Shown here piece after piece: positions 21,873 to 34,841 of a DNA stretch of 64,000 nucleotides; position 1 is the first letter of the stretch, and every line of letters starts with the position of its first letter. Made by a program: the position numbers and the translations under genes. Source of the DNA: Rugalucina vietnamica (Eukaryota; Mollusca; Bivalvia; Lucinida; Lucinidae); NCBI GenBank assembly GCA_964017185.1, contig OZ024875.1, forward strand, positions 60,445,043-60,509,042. Direction: 5' to 3'. The notes below the pieces were generated by a model, which saw only the letters and a program-made list of their open reading frames with translations, was not told where the DNA came from and did no database searches.

Positions 21873-22697
21873 ATTTCTTGTTGAATGATTATCTATGATG
21901 TATCGTTCGGAAATGGTGGTCTTAACCAACGGACAGGTATTGTGTGTTCTTATATAAGGTTTAAGTGGCCTCCGTCCGTCAGCTGTCAAAAAGGTGTAAT
22001 TTCACATATATTAATATAATATACACTAAATATGTTTCCAGTCTAGTAAAAGCTTAATGTGCATTAACGCTAATTGTTTATGAGTGCTTATATTTTATGT
22101 GTTAAAATCTCTTTTGCTGTTTCCAAAGAAGCTAACTTAATTTACATGTTTTAAAATTGTTTCATAATAAATCATTTTTAAAAACAAAAATAAATAAATA
22201 AATAAATAAAAAATGTTTTAATAATAAGGCCAAAATAATACTTAACGAAGAGAGAGGTGCAATACACCAATTTCGGCTATTTAAAATCCTCGATGTAAGC
22301 ATGCTACTAGTAACCAGAGCCAACATTTTTTCAGAAAGGCTTCTTTCATTTAGTTTAACCAGGCAAACGACCTACAAAATGGGCTCAAATTGAGGTCAAA
22401 CGTAAAACCTAAATCTTACACAAACGTTTTAGGCCTATATTTCCAGAACCTGCGCTGCGTATCTCAAATCAGTGTTCTGCAGGTCGATAAAGGAAAATCT
22501 GCGTGATACCATGGTTTAAAACTTGAATTTAGCACACGTGGTAACAAAATCCTTGTTTAGGTTGGCGTTGACTGTAAAGTAAGAACAAGTTTCCAAGTTT
22601 TTCAAGTTTATTTGTTCTCTCTCAGTTTACAATATATGAAAAGACATGAGATAAACTGACATGCAGAAAGAAAGTCCAGGAATTGATATTAACAAAT
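21873..22697. other. Spacer with AAAT microsatellite
   Basis: A short AAAT/AAATAAAT run lies at 22189-22215. Otherwise no recognised feature. Confidence 0.45.
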
Positions 22698-22933
22698 GAG
22701 CCGCCTGCAAGAGAAAACCAACAGTTTGAGATTCCGACCAGGTCCGACAAACCGGCCTGTACAGTCACAGAAGAAAGCTAGAAGTTTGAAATTTTGGATA
22801 AAAGTAGAAGAGGAATTGTACTATCTGTGTGGTGAAAACAAAGGCGCTGATCAGCTGTGCAGTTACTGCACAGCTGATCTGCGTCTTTGTTTCCGCATAT
22901 ATGCAAATTATTGGTTTTCCCATGCGGCTGCTC
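22698..22933 (+). mobile_element. GAGCC-hairpin MITE, copy 3
   Basis: Same family, but the hairpin arms read TGTGCAG / CTGCACA, changed on both sides relative to copies 1 and 2 so that pairing is preserved. The 102-aa ORF across it is an artefact of the repeat. Confidence 0.9.
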
Positions 22934-24460
22934 AACAAGGAGAAAAGTACAGCAGACATCGCATAAAACACGCAATGCGAGCAAGATGTCTAGCTCTTTC
23001 CTGACATTGGTCCTTTAGCGTGCGTTTCTTTTACAGTGGTCGAAAGTGTTAATTACATTTGCGAAATATTTGAGTGGGACTTATGGGTCATTTTGAATAG
23101 AATTCGTGTCCTATGAACATGCTGGAATAGCAATTGACATGCAGTGGCGCCTGCTAAGGTTACCTTTGACACCAAAACAAGTGCGACTAATGGCTTAGCG
23201 AAAACACAAGCCGCTACCTCGCGCTCATGAACTGTAACGTAAATCGCACTGGACAGCTTTAGCCAATGTATAAAAGGACGGAAATGGCATATACGGAAAC
23301 TATCTAGATTTCTTTATATTTTTTTCTTCTTTTTTCTTTTTTTATCGGAACATGTGCCTATATTCATATGGTGACTCAGCAACAACTGCATCATTTGTAA
23401 TTTGGATGCATGTTCAGGAACGAATGGCTGATAATAATAATAAATTCTGGAATTTGCTTTAAACAAAATCACCATTATTCGTTTTTCGGCATTAAGTCTG
23501 ATTCATTTAGTGAATACGAAGATTCCAGCCACTGCCTGTCTTTATTCGTTGACCAATAAGCTCAATTTTACCATGACTGCATACAAATATTAGCTTCAAA
23601 TAATTATTATGTTTCTAAAGCGCCAAATTAATAATACTTTAATAAATGCACTTGTGCAATACTAAACAGACAAGCGTCCATTAAGGCTGTCTTTCTGTCA
23701 AAGCACAGTCGTTATCATTCAAGGAGGCATATATATGAGGTGCAAAAACAACAAGTGCATTGTTAAAAGCTGTCAAAATTCTTCTTTGAAATTAAAGACA
23801 AAACTGAAAGTGTAACTGAATATTTCTTTGATGATTTTAAGGCACAAAATAAAAAAATGTACAATCAAGAAGCTAGACTTAACCCATATTTGGCGAATGG
23901 ATTTTACCATCATTATCAACTGGATGAGTCCACTTTCATTATTAGGGGTGTTAAGAGTGATTTTTATTTTTTATCTCATTTTTCGATGAAATTTCTTTGT
24001 GCAAACAGAATAGCCCCAGATGGGACGCCTCGTTCTGCGGCGTCACATCTGGGGCTATTCTGTTTGCCTATGTCCCACAAAAAGGACGCCAGGCTTATAT
24101 GAGTTAAGTTATTGATTGTCTCCTGGATTCTGATGCAGTGGAGTTCTTGAAAAAGAATACGCCAGCATTTTGCTTCTGATGGACACTGGTGCAGTTCAAC
24201 AAAAGACTAGAATCCTATTTTTAAAGTGAGCAATAACACTGGAATTAAACTAAGACCACCCATAGTCACTTGCAGTCATGAAGGACACGGTTGTCGTTAA
24301 CGGGCAATCAAATATTAAATCGAGTGATGTTGTTATTAAATTCACAGGAACAAAGTTTTATTGCTACCAGTTACAAGTTTGTTCAGTTATACGAGTCAAT
24401 AAAGTCATTTCAGGATGTGCAAAATTAATAATAGCCTATCTATGCAAATATATCATGTTA
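22934..24460. other. Gene-poor region with one perfect hairpin
   Basis: Contains a hairpin at 24002-24070 (GCAAACAGAATAGCCCCAGA with its reverse complement), probably a small MITE. The 81-aa ORF at 23857-24102 runs through the hairpin and is not considered real. No exon recognised. Confidence 0.5.
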
Positions 24461-24479
24461 ACGGTCTTGTCCTTTTTTT

Positions 24480-24740
24480 CGATGCTTGTCCAAAGAAAAT
24501 TGCGTAACTTTAAAAATGTGAAACATACATCGATCCTAGTCCAAAGAAAATTGCATCTTTAAAAAATGTGAAATATGCACCAATCCTAGTCCAAAGAAAA
24601 ATGCATCTTTAAAAAATGTGAAACATGCATCGATCCTAGTCCAAAGAAAATTACACCTTTAAAAAATGTGAAACATGCACCGATCCAAGTCCAAAGAAAA
24701 CTGCATACTGACTTTAAAAAATGTGAAACATGCATTACGA
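24480..24740 (+). repeat. ~52-bp minisatellite
   Basis: Five units with the core CCTAGTCCAAAGAAAATTGC...TTTAAAAAATGTGAAACATG start near 24486, 24536, 24586, 24638 and 24686. The overlapping ORFs on both strands are repeat-derived. Confidence 0.85.
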
Positions 24741-26700
24741 TTATGAAATCAGACCTGGAATAACACCAACAACAAGTTAATGTTTCGCAGTTCATATAAG
24801 TAACCCGAGGCCCTAGGAGGAGATTTCTGTAGAAATTCTTGAGGCCCTTAAAGGGGGGTCCCAGTATCCCATATCCCTATATTTTGAAAAATATTTCATT
24901 TTCCATTTACTAGTCTGGCAAATATCACCAGAGTCCATATCTAAATATCCCAAGTTCTCTTCAGTATCCCTCATCCCCTAAATCACTGTTAATTATTTTG
25001 CCAAACTCCCTGTATCCCCTAAATTCCATTTCATAGCCTCATTCTTACAAGACTTCGCTAGGCCGAGCTTGTTTAACAAGCTAACACCTCCGTAGGAAAA
25101 TTTAGGACCATGTAGAACATCAAGTTTTGCTTGTAATTCATCATCATGTGATCTGTATACCTGACAGATGAAAGAAGTTGCCGTTGGGTTAAAACACAGG
25201 TAAGTATACCTGTTATACAAACTTCGTATTTCTTCGCATATTTCCGGAAAAATGAAAAATTCTAAAGCCAGGTTAGGATTTATTTTCATACTTTTGCCGA
25301 CGTTACCAAAATGTACCATAAGTTCTAGTGTATAGAAATTTTCAAATATAGTAAAGTTGAATAAGAAATTCGTTTGATTTGTCTGGCATTTGCAGAATCG
25401 TCTGCACGTTTTATGTGCCAGTTATCATTGTCGTTGTTTTCCGTCTTTTTCCGGTCTACTAATCGCCTTATGTCACACTGTCGAAATAATACGGAGTTTC
25501 GCGTTGACGTTCGCATCGTCATTTGTCACATTTGTCAGTAAACGTAGGTTGGGAGACGTTTTCATTGCATGGTGTAATAATTTCGAATATATTGTTGAAA
25601 AAGATAATACATTACTAGTGGATTTAGACACAACGTTGGAAAATAAAACACAAGAAAATTTCGATACCCGGATAAGACAAGGATACCCACTTTCCCTACC
25701 CTTATTTGTGGAATTTATTATCAGTTGTGGATTATACATTTTTGAATTCAGTTTCGAAAGGTCTATCTTCGCCAATGGTATCTTAGATACAACGTGCTCT
25801 TAGAGAAATTTCCCAATTCGTTTGCTTTATCGGAGAATGTAGGTAAGAGCTTATCAATTCTATTGTTCATTTTATGCGCGTATGCCCATGACATCCATTG
25901 TCTGGCCCCGAGGTTGTAAAACATTTTATGCTCAGCTCAGCTGAATTGTTGGCATTTTAACATTTATTAGCAGGATAAATTACAGGCTTTGGTGATCTAA
26001 AGTTTAAGAATAGTTGTTTAAACCTTAAATTCCGATTTATTTGGGGTATTTCAGTATTCATTACCAGTTTATTTCGTGCTCAGCTGAGTTGGGCATGAAA
26101 ACAGTTTTATAACTTCGGTGCCTGGTGCTAAGTTCTTTCAGATAAATCTATTATGTAAACGGTATAAAAATAAAGAAATAAAAATATGATAAATGTTCTC
26201 ATAGCCTCTTTAGACACAATGGACACAAACTGGTGAGAGGGGGTGAAATGTACCATAATGCAAGCAGTTTATTCACTGCCTTCTCTTCTATGGACAATAG
26301 ACTTTTCTTGCAAATAAAATGCGCCAGCAACTTGAATGTGTTTATAAAGAATGCGATAGGGTGTCAAAATAGTTAAAGGATTGAAGGTTTCTGGTATTTT
26401 TTTTAAAAAGATTAAACGTTGCCATGTTTGTTCTGCTATGTTTCCTTCGTAATTTCGATCTTTGTGTTCAATGATCTTAAGGAATTGAATTTGCTTTTCC
26501 TTTCAAGAAAATCGGAGTTTAAACTAGGTTGTTGTCAAACTTGATTACAGAGCAAAATGATTCTAGTTGTACATTCGCACATTCTTGTTCATTGGTTAAG
26601 CCTTTTTGTCTGTACTTGCATTTCTGTCACAACTTTATTTCAGTTGCTTGCTCTTTGTGGACACTGTTTTTGTCCTTTAGTTTTCCACCGGCTTGATTAA
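24741..26700. other. No recognised gene; unassigned ORFs
   Basis: ORFs at 24993-25319 (-, 108 aa, containing FFIFPEICEEIRSLYNRYTY) and 25390-25803 (+, 137 aa) are the longest here. Neither matches a domain I know and neither has a convincing splice context. The rest is AT-rich with no repeats detected. I cannot exclude a species-specific exon at 24993-25319. Confidence 0.3.
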
Positions 26701-26705
26701 ATTAT

Positions 26706-26810
<105 letters not shown>

Positions 26811-27299
26811 TATTACTTAAGATTGGTTTTGAATACACGTTAATTTAATTGACGTATAAATCAGCGTCAATACACCAATCCTGGTCCAACGTCAAATCGA
26901 ATATGGCCGTAAGCTAAATTTAAAGGAAGTGATGTTCATTTCAGTTTATCCATGTACTTTATTGAATTTATTGAAATATTTATATTTGAGTCTCATCGCG
27001 AGAAAACATGCTTAATGCGTCTACAAAAATTACATACCACTAATTAATATGAGCACCACCTGGGGTATATAGGAGGAGATGATTTTGTTCTTCACCACAA
27101 TCTTCACTACTTAATGTACCCGAATTTCAAAATTCTGGCTTGCATCTGATGATGGGTATAAACCGATCAGAAGCTGCCAAACCAGATTTTTTTTTTTTTG
27201 TAACGAGACAAAATTTATGTCCTTAAATTTTGACAAATTTGACAGAACTTTGACAAATTTGACAGGCTTCAACTGACCACCAGCTGACCTGTTTATATA

Positions 27300-27520
27300 G
27301 TTAAAACTATTATCTGCTCCTGTGCCAATATCTCTAACTGTGGCATCTTACACTTAGATTTTACATTTTCTATTGTATCCAATTTTTTCAGATGCTCTTA
27401 GGTAATGCAGTCGTTGATTTGGTCCGCTATTGAATCTAAAAAGCTATATTGTAATAATGCCTTTAGCAGAATGTAATGTGTAATGTATTCCTTGGACCAC
27501 AATGCGTATTCCTGTAGCAG
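27300..27520 (+). repeat. Segmental duplication, copy A, left part
   Basis: Matches 30870-31080 at high identity, for example CAGATGCTCTTAGGTAATGC and TGATTTGGTCCGCTATTGAA. Copy A is interrupted at 27521 by a CTCACC-family element and resumes at 29384 (CATTCTGTTGACC). Copy B at 31071 reads straight through, so it shows the pre-insertion state. Confidence 0.85.
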
Positions 27521-29383
27521 ATGTTATTAGCTCACCTGAGCCGAAGGCTCACAGGTGAGATTATAGGATAGGCAGGCATCCGGCGTCCGTCGTCGTCGTC
27601 CGTCGTCGTCGTCCGTCGTCGTCCGTCCACAATTTCAAAGAAGAATATTTCTGAAGCTAGTTGGCCGATCTTGCTCAAATTTAATGTGAACCATAATTGG
27701 GTTAGGGGATTGATGGCATTAGGTTTTGGAGCAGATTGTATCAAAATTGTGGTTTCCATGGCAACAGATAGGTCCCATAGACTTACAATGGGAAAAACTA
27801 AAAAAATCTTCTTCTCTGAAACCACTAGGCCCACAGCTTTGATATTTGGTATGTAGCAATGGCTAATGATCCTCTACGTAAATTGTGCCATTCATGCCCC
27901 TGGGGTCAAATTTGGCCACGCCCCGGGGGATCGATAGTCTCCATAGACTTACTATGGGGAAAAAAAAAATCTTCTTCTCTGAAACCACAGGGCCCACAGC
28001 TTTGATACTTGGTATGTGGCAATGGCTAATGGTCCTCTACATAAATTGTGCCAGCCATGCCCCTGGGGTCAAATTTGGCCACGCCCCGGGGGTGGATAGT
28101 TTCCATAGACTTACAATTGGAAAAACTAAAAAAATCTTCTTCTCTGAAACCACTAGGCCCACAGCTTTGATATTTGGTATGTAGCAATGGCTAATGGTCC
28201 TCTACATAAATTGTGCCATTCATGCCCCTGGGGTCAAATTTGGCCACGCCCCAGGGGTTGATAGTCTCCATAGACTTACTATGGGAAAAAAATTAAAAAA
28301 TCTTCTTCTCTGAAACCACAGGGCCCACAGCTTTGATATTTTGTATGTGGCAATGGCTAATGGTCCTCTACATAAATTGTGCCAATCATGCCCCTGGGGT
28401 CAAATTTGGCCACGCCCCGGGGGTCGATAGTCTCCATAGACCTACAATAGGAAAAAACTAAAAAAATCTTCTTCTCTGAAACCACTAGGCCAACAGCTTT
28501 GATACTTGGTATGTAGCAATGGCTAATGGTCCTCTACATAAATTGTGCCATTCATGCCCCTGGGGTCAAATTTGGCCACGCCCCGGGGGTTGATAGTCTC
28601 CATAGACTTACTATGGGAAAAAAATTAAAAAATCTTCTTCTCTGAAACCACAGGGCCCACAGCTTTGATATTTTGTATGTGGCAATGGCTAATGGTCCTC
28701 TACATAAATTGTGCCAATCATGTCCCCGGGGTCAAAATTGGCCACGCCCCGGGGGTGGATAGTCTCCATAGACCTACAATAGGAAAAACTAAAAAAATCT
28801 TCTTCTCTGAAACCACTAGGCCCACAGCTTTGTTATTTGGTATGTAGCAATGGCTAATGGTCCTCTACATAAATTGTGCCATTCATGCCCCTGGGGTCAA
28901 ATTTGGCCAGGCCCCGGAGGTTGATAGTCTCAATAGACTTGCTATGGGAAAAAATTAAAAAATCTTCTTCTCTGAAACCACATGGCACACAGCTTTGATA
29001 TTTTGTATGTGGCAATGGCTAATGGTCCTCTACATAAATTGTGCCAGCCATGCCCCTGGGGTCAAATTTGGCCACGCCCAGGGGGTAGATAGTCTCCATA
29101 GACTTACAATGGGAAAAACTAAAAAAATCTTTTTCTCTGAAACCAAAAGGCCCAGAGCTTCTATATTTTGTATGTAGCAATGTTTGGTAGTCCCCATTAT
29201 AAATTGTGCCAGTCATGCCCCTGGGTCAAATTCGGCCATGCCCCGGGGGTCAATAGTGTCCATGCATAGACTTTCATTGGTCGATTCTCAATTAATTTAA
29301 ATCTCATGAGCTTACAATGTGATAATCTCTCAGGTGAGCTACAGGACCAATGGTCCTCTAGTTTCGTAATTCTTTCCTTGATT
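27521..29383 (+). repeat. CTCACC-family element with ~165-bp units in A/B dimers
   Basis: Opens with AGCTCACCTGAGCC...CACAGGTGAGATTATAGG and a GTC microsatellite (27582-27625), and closes with GGACCAATGGTCCTCTAG near 29363. The interior is ~10 units of ~165 bp that alternate between type A (CCACTAGGCCC, GTAGCAATGG, CATTCATGCC) and type B (CCACAGGGCCC, GTGGCAATGG, AGCCATGCC or AATCATGCC), a 330-bp higher-order repeat. Multiple 60-100 aa ORFs here are repeat-derived. Confidence 0.92.
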
Positions 29384-29770
29384 CATTCTGTTGACCAAAA
29401 TACGTGTTCTTTTAGCTGATAGTTAGTAGCGCAATCTTTTACTATTGCATCTTGTGTATATTGTTGCATTTTCAGTTTGTTGGATGCAAAAAGGATATGC
29501 CTCTAGAATAGTTTAGACCTGACTGTTCGAATGAGGTACTTGTGGTTTATTTTCATTACGATATGGCGGCAAACCATTCACCTTCATGGTTTTCTTAGCA
29601 TAGTTGTGGAAAGTGTCACAGAACGAGCCAATATTAGTTTGATTTTATTACATTTGTCAATAATTATTCATAAATTGTTTTTGTCAGCAAAGTTGGCATA
29701 ATTGAGTGGTATTCGATTAAGCCTTAAACAAATGACGAATGTCTTGCTGTTTTTAGATATTGTCCAATAA
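29384..29770 (+). repeat. Segmental duplication, copy A, right part
   Basis: Matches 31071-31268 and then 31871-32070. Shared blocks include GCATCTTGTGTATATTGTT and GTTAGCATAGTTGTGGAAA-like sequence. Both copies are followed by members of the dispersed CCCACCTCGG repeat family, in opposite orientation. Confidence 0.8.
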
Positions 29771-29829
29771 GTTAGAGTTAAAGTACCGAGAAGAAAAAAA
29801 TAAGTAAAATAAAGCGAGTAGAAGACAAT

Positions 29830-30600
29830 GTTGTGCGACAGTCTTCCTGCTTAGTTTTAAACCCAATCATGGTTGATAACTATGCTGCCTTCTTTAATTG
29901 CACGCCGGTGGGTCGGGCGTCAGACTATGATGGCCCCGACATAAAGCTATTCATTTTAGTTGGTTGAGGCCGGAGCTTCTTGTTGCATTGCCCACCGGGG
30001 TTCAACTGGTGTTTTTCTTTTGCTCCGGAGTTAGTAAGTTATTTGGTGCCCAGGGATCTCCATCGTCGGGCAGCTTACTCAATCTGTGAGTCCTCGTTTT
30101 TGATTCATCATGACATTTTATATTTTATTATTTATCATGATTTATTTTTTTGATCATGATGATTCATTGACTAGCTAGAGATTCACCACGAGGACCGAAC
30201 AACTAACTAAATGTTGTGAACCACTGCAGAAGCTGAGGGTGAGGTTAGGTACCTGTCCGATTTAAGCCCGCCAGTAATTTTATATTACTGATCGTTTCAA
30301 GGCGATACTTCTGTTGTGGTTCTTATTGTTTTATGTCTTGGTGTTTAAATTTTTTGTGCTGCTTGCGCCTTATATAATATAATTTATGTTATCATATTTT
30401 TAGTTAAGTTTAGGTAACTGAGTGGCCACCTATTGGGAAAAAAGCTGCTCATTCGGCTTACGATATGTTTTCATGGTATAAGTACCTGATTGTTGATTTA
30501 GTTTTTTCCCACCTCGGTTTTTGGAGTGGGAATCTTTTTCTGATTGTGCCTTTTCCTGATCGTTGCCTACGTGTAATTTTTTTACTTGTATTTTTCTACG
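29830..30600 (-). repeat. Dispersed repeat family R, copy 1 (minus orientation)
   Basis: Relative to the copy at 63512-64000 this is inverted. It contains GTGGGTCGGGCGTCAGACTA, CGGGGTTCAACTGG, ATTCACCACGAGGACCGAA, GTGAACCACTGCAGAAGCTG, GTAACTGAGTGGCCACCTAT and finally CCCACCTCGGTTTTTGGAGT. Other copies are at 32076-33010, 34236-34290, 40780-41165 and 63512-64000, with a fragment at 9548-9612. The first two motifs are vaguely tRNA-box-like, but a SINE origin is not established. Confidence 0.75.
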
Positions 30601-30869
30601 AGGTCTATAACTAACTTGTAGTATGACAGAAAAAAATGACAGATACGTAGTGTAACCTCTAATATTAGGCATTTACAGTACGGGTTTCATTCCACCGCCT
30701 CCCTTTGTATTAATATGCAGGCCCGCCTCCTTTGATATTCAGTTGTATTTGAATTAATGTTACAAAAGCTTCAAGAGAAAAAACAGAAAGTCATACTACA
30801 AATATAACTAACAGAATTTAAAATTCATGGGCTCTATCTGTAAGCGTTGTTTAAATTGTAGATTCATCA

Positions 30870-31268
30870 GAATTATTATCTGCTCCTGTGTCAATGTCTC
30901 TAACTGTGGCATCTTACACTTAGATTTCACATTTTCTATTGTATTTTTCAGATGCTCTTAGGTAATGCAGTCTTTGATTTGGTCCGCTATTGAATCTAAA
31001 ATGCTATATTGTAAAAGATTCCTTTAGCAGAATATGTATTCCTTGGACCACAATGCGTATTCCTATAGCAGCATTCTGTTGACCAAAATGCGTTTTCTTT
31101 TAGCTAGTAGGAGCGCAATCTTTAAGTATTGCATCTTGTGTATATTGTTTCATTTTTCAGTTTCTTGGATGCAAAAAAGTATGCCTCCAGAATAGTTTAA
31201 ACTTGACTGTTCGAATGTGGTACGTGTGGTTTATTTGCATTACGATATGGCGGTAAACCATTCACTTT
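30870..31268 (+). repeat. Segmental duplication, copy B, left part
   Basis: Counterpart of 27300-27520 plus 29384-29580 without the CTCACC element between them. It is interrupted after 31268 by a separate 594-bp insertion. Confidence 0.85.
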
Positions 31269-31862
31269 GGTTTAAACATATTTTATTCGTATTCAAAATA
31301 CATATGCACAATGAACATACTAATTTGAACGAAAGGGATTCGGAAGAAAGTCAGGGACTTATTTTAATCCGTATCCCTCAAATAATTGACGACGTAATCA
31401 ATTTGTGATTGTTAGATAAGGATGGAGTTAATTTCTTCTTATAAAATTTGGTAGAAGCTGTAAACTTGTAAGATAAAATAGAGTTGAATTTGGAGGGGTG
31501 GGGGGGGGGTGCTCCACGAGGGCCAGTTTTCAATTATACCTTATACTGCCAACATTTATCAAAAGGTTGTATGATCATTTCAAGTAAATGGTTCGGGAAC
31601 ATAGCTGTGTTTAATTTGAATAACAAATGTTCCAATTATTTGTTTTATTCTTGTGACAGTAGTGGCAATAATGAATATTCGTACTTTTTCATGGGGATTG
31701 GTAGACATGCAATTCACGTGCACTTCCATGGTGACCTTTTCAGTCGTTTATAAAGAACACAAGTATTAATGAAAAACACGGAGTCAAAGTCAGTTTTCGG
31801 CATGTACACAAGAAGCTGGCATGGAACGCCAAACAGACGTCCCAGTCACATATAGCAAAACG
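31269..31862. mobile_element. 594-bp insertion with 8-bp TSD in duplication copy B
   Basis: TTCACTTT occurs at 31261-31268 and again at 31863-31870, with duplicated sequence continuing on both sides. Copy A has an uninterrupted TTCACCTTCATGG. The ends show only weak inverted similarity (GGTTTAAACATAT against CGTTTTGCTATAT), so a hAT origin is suggested only by the 8-bp duplication. Two small internal ORFs (31217-31408, 31484-31753) are not recognised. Confidence 0.65.
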
Positions 31863-32075
31863 TTCACTTTCATGGTTTTGTTAGCATAGTTGTGGAAACT
31901 GTCACAGAACGAACGAATATTTTGTAGAGCCAAAATTAGATTTTATTACATTAACGTGTATTACTCATCATTCATATAAACATTTTTTGGTCATAAAACG
32001 TTGGCATAACCTTTTACACGAGTGGTAAATTCAATTAAACATAAATGACAAATTATTTGTTGTTTAAAAAATTGG

Positions 32076-33010
32076 CCAATAGGAGGCATGTTCATACTGT
32101 TTATTGTATCCTATTTTATCTAAAGATACATGCAGGCAATGATCAGGAAAAGGCGCGATCAGAAAGAAGTTCCCACTCAAAAAACCGAGGTTGGGGAAAA
32201 AAACGAAACTGACAATTAGGTACTTATACTAAGAAAACGTATCGTAAAAAAGGTACAAGTAGGCAATGATCAGGAAAAAGCGCAACCAGAAAGAAGTTCC
32301 CACTCCAAAAGCCAAGGTGGGACTTGAAAAACTAAATTGACAATTAGGTATTTATACTAAGAAAACATATCATAAAAAAGTACAAGTAGGCAATGATCAG
32401 GAAAAAAGCACAATCAGAAAGAAGTTCCCACTCCAAAAACCATTGTGGGAAAAAACTAAATTGACAAAAAGGTACCTATACTAAGAGAACATATTGTTAA
32501 AAGGTACAACTAGGCAATGATCAGGAAAAGACGCAATCAGAAAGAAATTCCCATCCCAAAAACCAAGGTGGGAAAAATTAAATTGACAATTAAGTACTTA
32601 TACTAAGAAAACATATCGTAAGCCGAGTGATCAGCTATTTCCCAATAGGCTGTCACTCAGTTACCCAAACTTAACTAAAAATATGAAAACGTACATAAGG
32701 TTCAAACAGCACAAAACTTCGACTCAAAAACATAAAGCAAATAGCACCACAACAGAAGTATCGCCTTGGATCGATCAGTCAGTGGGTCGGGCGTTAGACT
32801 ATATGATGCTATTCAGTTTAGTTGGTTGGGACCGGAGCTTCTTGTCTGTTGCTTGGCTCACCGGGGTTCAGCTGGTGTTTTTCTTTTGCTCCGGTTTTCA
32901 GTAAGTTATTTGGCGCCCAGGGATCTCCATCGTCGTAACTTACCGAAAAGTCTGACGCCCGACCCACCGCATAGTTATCAAGCATGATTGGGTTAAAAAC
33001 TAAGCATGCA
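32076..33010 (+). repeat. Repeat family R, copy 2, with internal ~118-bp tandem amplification
   Basis: Four to five tandem units at 32125-32600 each contain GGCAATGATCAGGAAAA, AAGTTCCCACTCCAAAA and ACTTATACTAAGAAAACATA. They are followed by GTAAGCCGAGTGA and a foldback in which GTGGGTCGGGCGTTAGACT (32781 onward) pairs with AGTCTGACGCCCGACCCAC (32950-32968). No coding content. Confidence 0.8.
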
Positions 33011-34618
33011 GACTGTCGCATAACATTTAAGTTATACCCTATACGCCTGTAAACCGGCTTAAGCCATCCAATAATTTTATATTAATTTTAACATATAATG
33101 GTTTTTCTAAACTGAAAAGAAAAATCATTCCTTGTAACGTATAATGCTTTTTCAAAACTGAAAAGAAAACTCATTCCTTCCTATAATTTTCTTAAATTTA
33201 TAAACCAAGTCACCATAAAATTCTGGTTCCGAAAGGCCCTCACGTAAAAGCGTCTTTAACCCAACATTAAATTTGGAAATCAATTCATAGTGTCGAGGAT
33301 AATTTAGAAATGGTTTTCAAAGTTTATGATACCGATAGCCCTGCTGGAAATGTTTGGCTGTTAAATATTTATTTCACGCGTTGGAGTCCGCAACATGATT
33401 GCAGATTCTAGCGAACCTAATAAGGTAAAAGTAGGCAATGATCAGGAAATGGCGCAATCAGAAAGATATTCCCACTAAAATGACACTGGTACGTATACCA
33501 AGAAAACACATATGAAAATGTTATTGCATGCAAGATTTATTTGCAGTCTTGAATTAGTGGAACAGCAGCAACGAGCTGAATTAATATTCCAACTTATTGT
33601 TGTTAAAACATTAATTTGGCAAGTTCTTATGATCATAACTAAAATCAATACGTGTTAGGATATTACTCATGAAGTTAAGCAAAAATGAATTCGACCTTTT
33701 ATGTGATTGGCTATTAGATCTACTTAAATTATGTATGACGCATCGTCGTGTTTTAAGTTTAGTTAAAATAGGAAGTAAAGTGGAAATAGATCAGTCACTC
33801 TAAGATTTGACAAGGGCTGACGAGAATTTGAAGGGGAAAATGCGTAATTTATGAAAAAGTAAAGATTTAAAGAAAATACTTGTCGTGAATTCAAGCAACC
33901 ATCATATTTGCTAAATATTGTCCATATCATGGCATAATGGAGTATCTTGCTCTTTATTGCGAAGTTCATACTTAATTTACTTCTCTTTATAACGTTTCAA
34001 GGTTGCATAAGAGACAAATGAGCAGAAACAGAAAATGAATAATGGTCATCGATGAGGCTTCTGTAGCCGATACCACAGCCTAATCTGTCCTCTTTCTTGT
34101 GAATATTCTAATACTTGATTCAGAAACAATATTCAAGAACGAATGCAGTCAGGAGCAAAATCCCAAGCTTATTATTACACAGGTAGAAAACAATTATATT
34201 ATACTGATACAAAGATAGCGATACGATAAACCGAGCGAGCAGCTATTTCCACAAAGGTGGCCACTCAGTTACCTAAACTTAGCTAAATACCAGGCTAAAT
34301 GAAACATGTCGTTAAGGACCAGCTTATTCGCATTTAACGCCTTTGAAGCTTGTGAACCCATGTACAGCTTTATTCTAGGAAAGGGCGGAACACCTACGTC
34401 AGGCTTATTTCTTGGTATTGATATCAGAGTTAACACTATTATTGCCATTGTAACCGTCCAATGTGTATTATAGTCATTAATATCTTGTCAATCTTTATTG
34501 TATTTATATGTAAATGTGATTTATAACCGTGTTTTGCCCAGTAATGACCCTTACTTAATGACTTACTAAACATTTGTGTGACTGCAATATCTTTCTACTG
34601 ATCAAAGAAACTCTATAT
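33011..34618. other. No recognised gene; repeat R fragments
   Basis: A tandem pair of ~53-bp sequences (AAACTGAAAAGAAAANTCATT) lies at 33095-33180. Fragments of repeat family R lie at 33424-33480 and 34236-34290. The ORF at 33763-33969 on the minus strand has no recognised motif. Confidence 0.5.
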
Positions 34619-34841
34619 GAGCCTGTGCGTGAGAAAGCCAACAATTTGGGTCTAACACAAACCAGGCTGTACAGTCACAGAAGCAGGCTAGAAGCTTGAA
34701 ATTTCGGATTTAAGAAGAAGAGAGATTGGACTATCCGTGTAGCGAAAACAAAGGCGCTGATCAGCTGTGCAGTTACTGCACAGTTGATCTGCGCCTTTGC
34801 TTTTGCATATGCAAATTGTTGGTTTTCTGATGCATTGGCTC
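34619..34841 (+). mobile_element. GAGCC-hairpin MITE, copy 4
   Basis: Arms TGTGCAG / CTGCACA as in copy 3, with one mismatch in the outer arm (CAGTTGATC). Termini GAGCCTGTGCGTGAGAAAG and TTTTCTGATGCATTGGCTC are more diverged than in other copies. Confidence 0.88.

Noticed and set aside
22696..23004. 102-aa ORF (and related ORFs at 8060, 35922 and 50625)
   Set aside because: All are translations of the GAGCC-hairpin MITE in different copies, so the shared 'protein' similarity is repeat similarity.
25390..25803. 137-aa plus-strand ORF as a gene
   Set aside because: No recognised domain, overlaps a 100-aa antisense ORF, and lacks splice or promoter support. Noted only as unassigned.
29880..30010. 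tRNA-like boxes suggesting a tRNA gene or SINE head
   Set aside because: GTGGGTCGGGCGTCAGACTA and GGGGTTCAACTGG only loosely resemble A and B boxes and no cloverleaf could be drawn, so it is kept only as a dispersed repeat.
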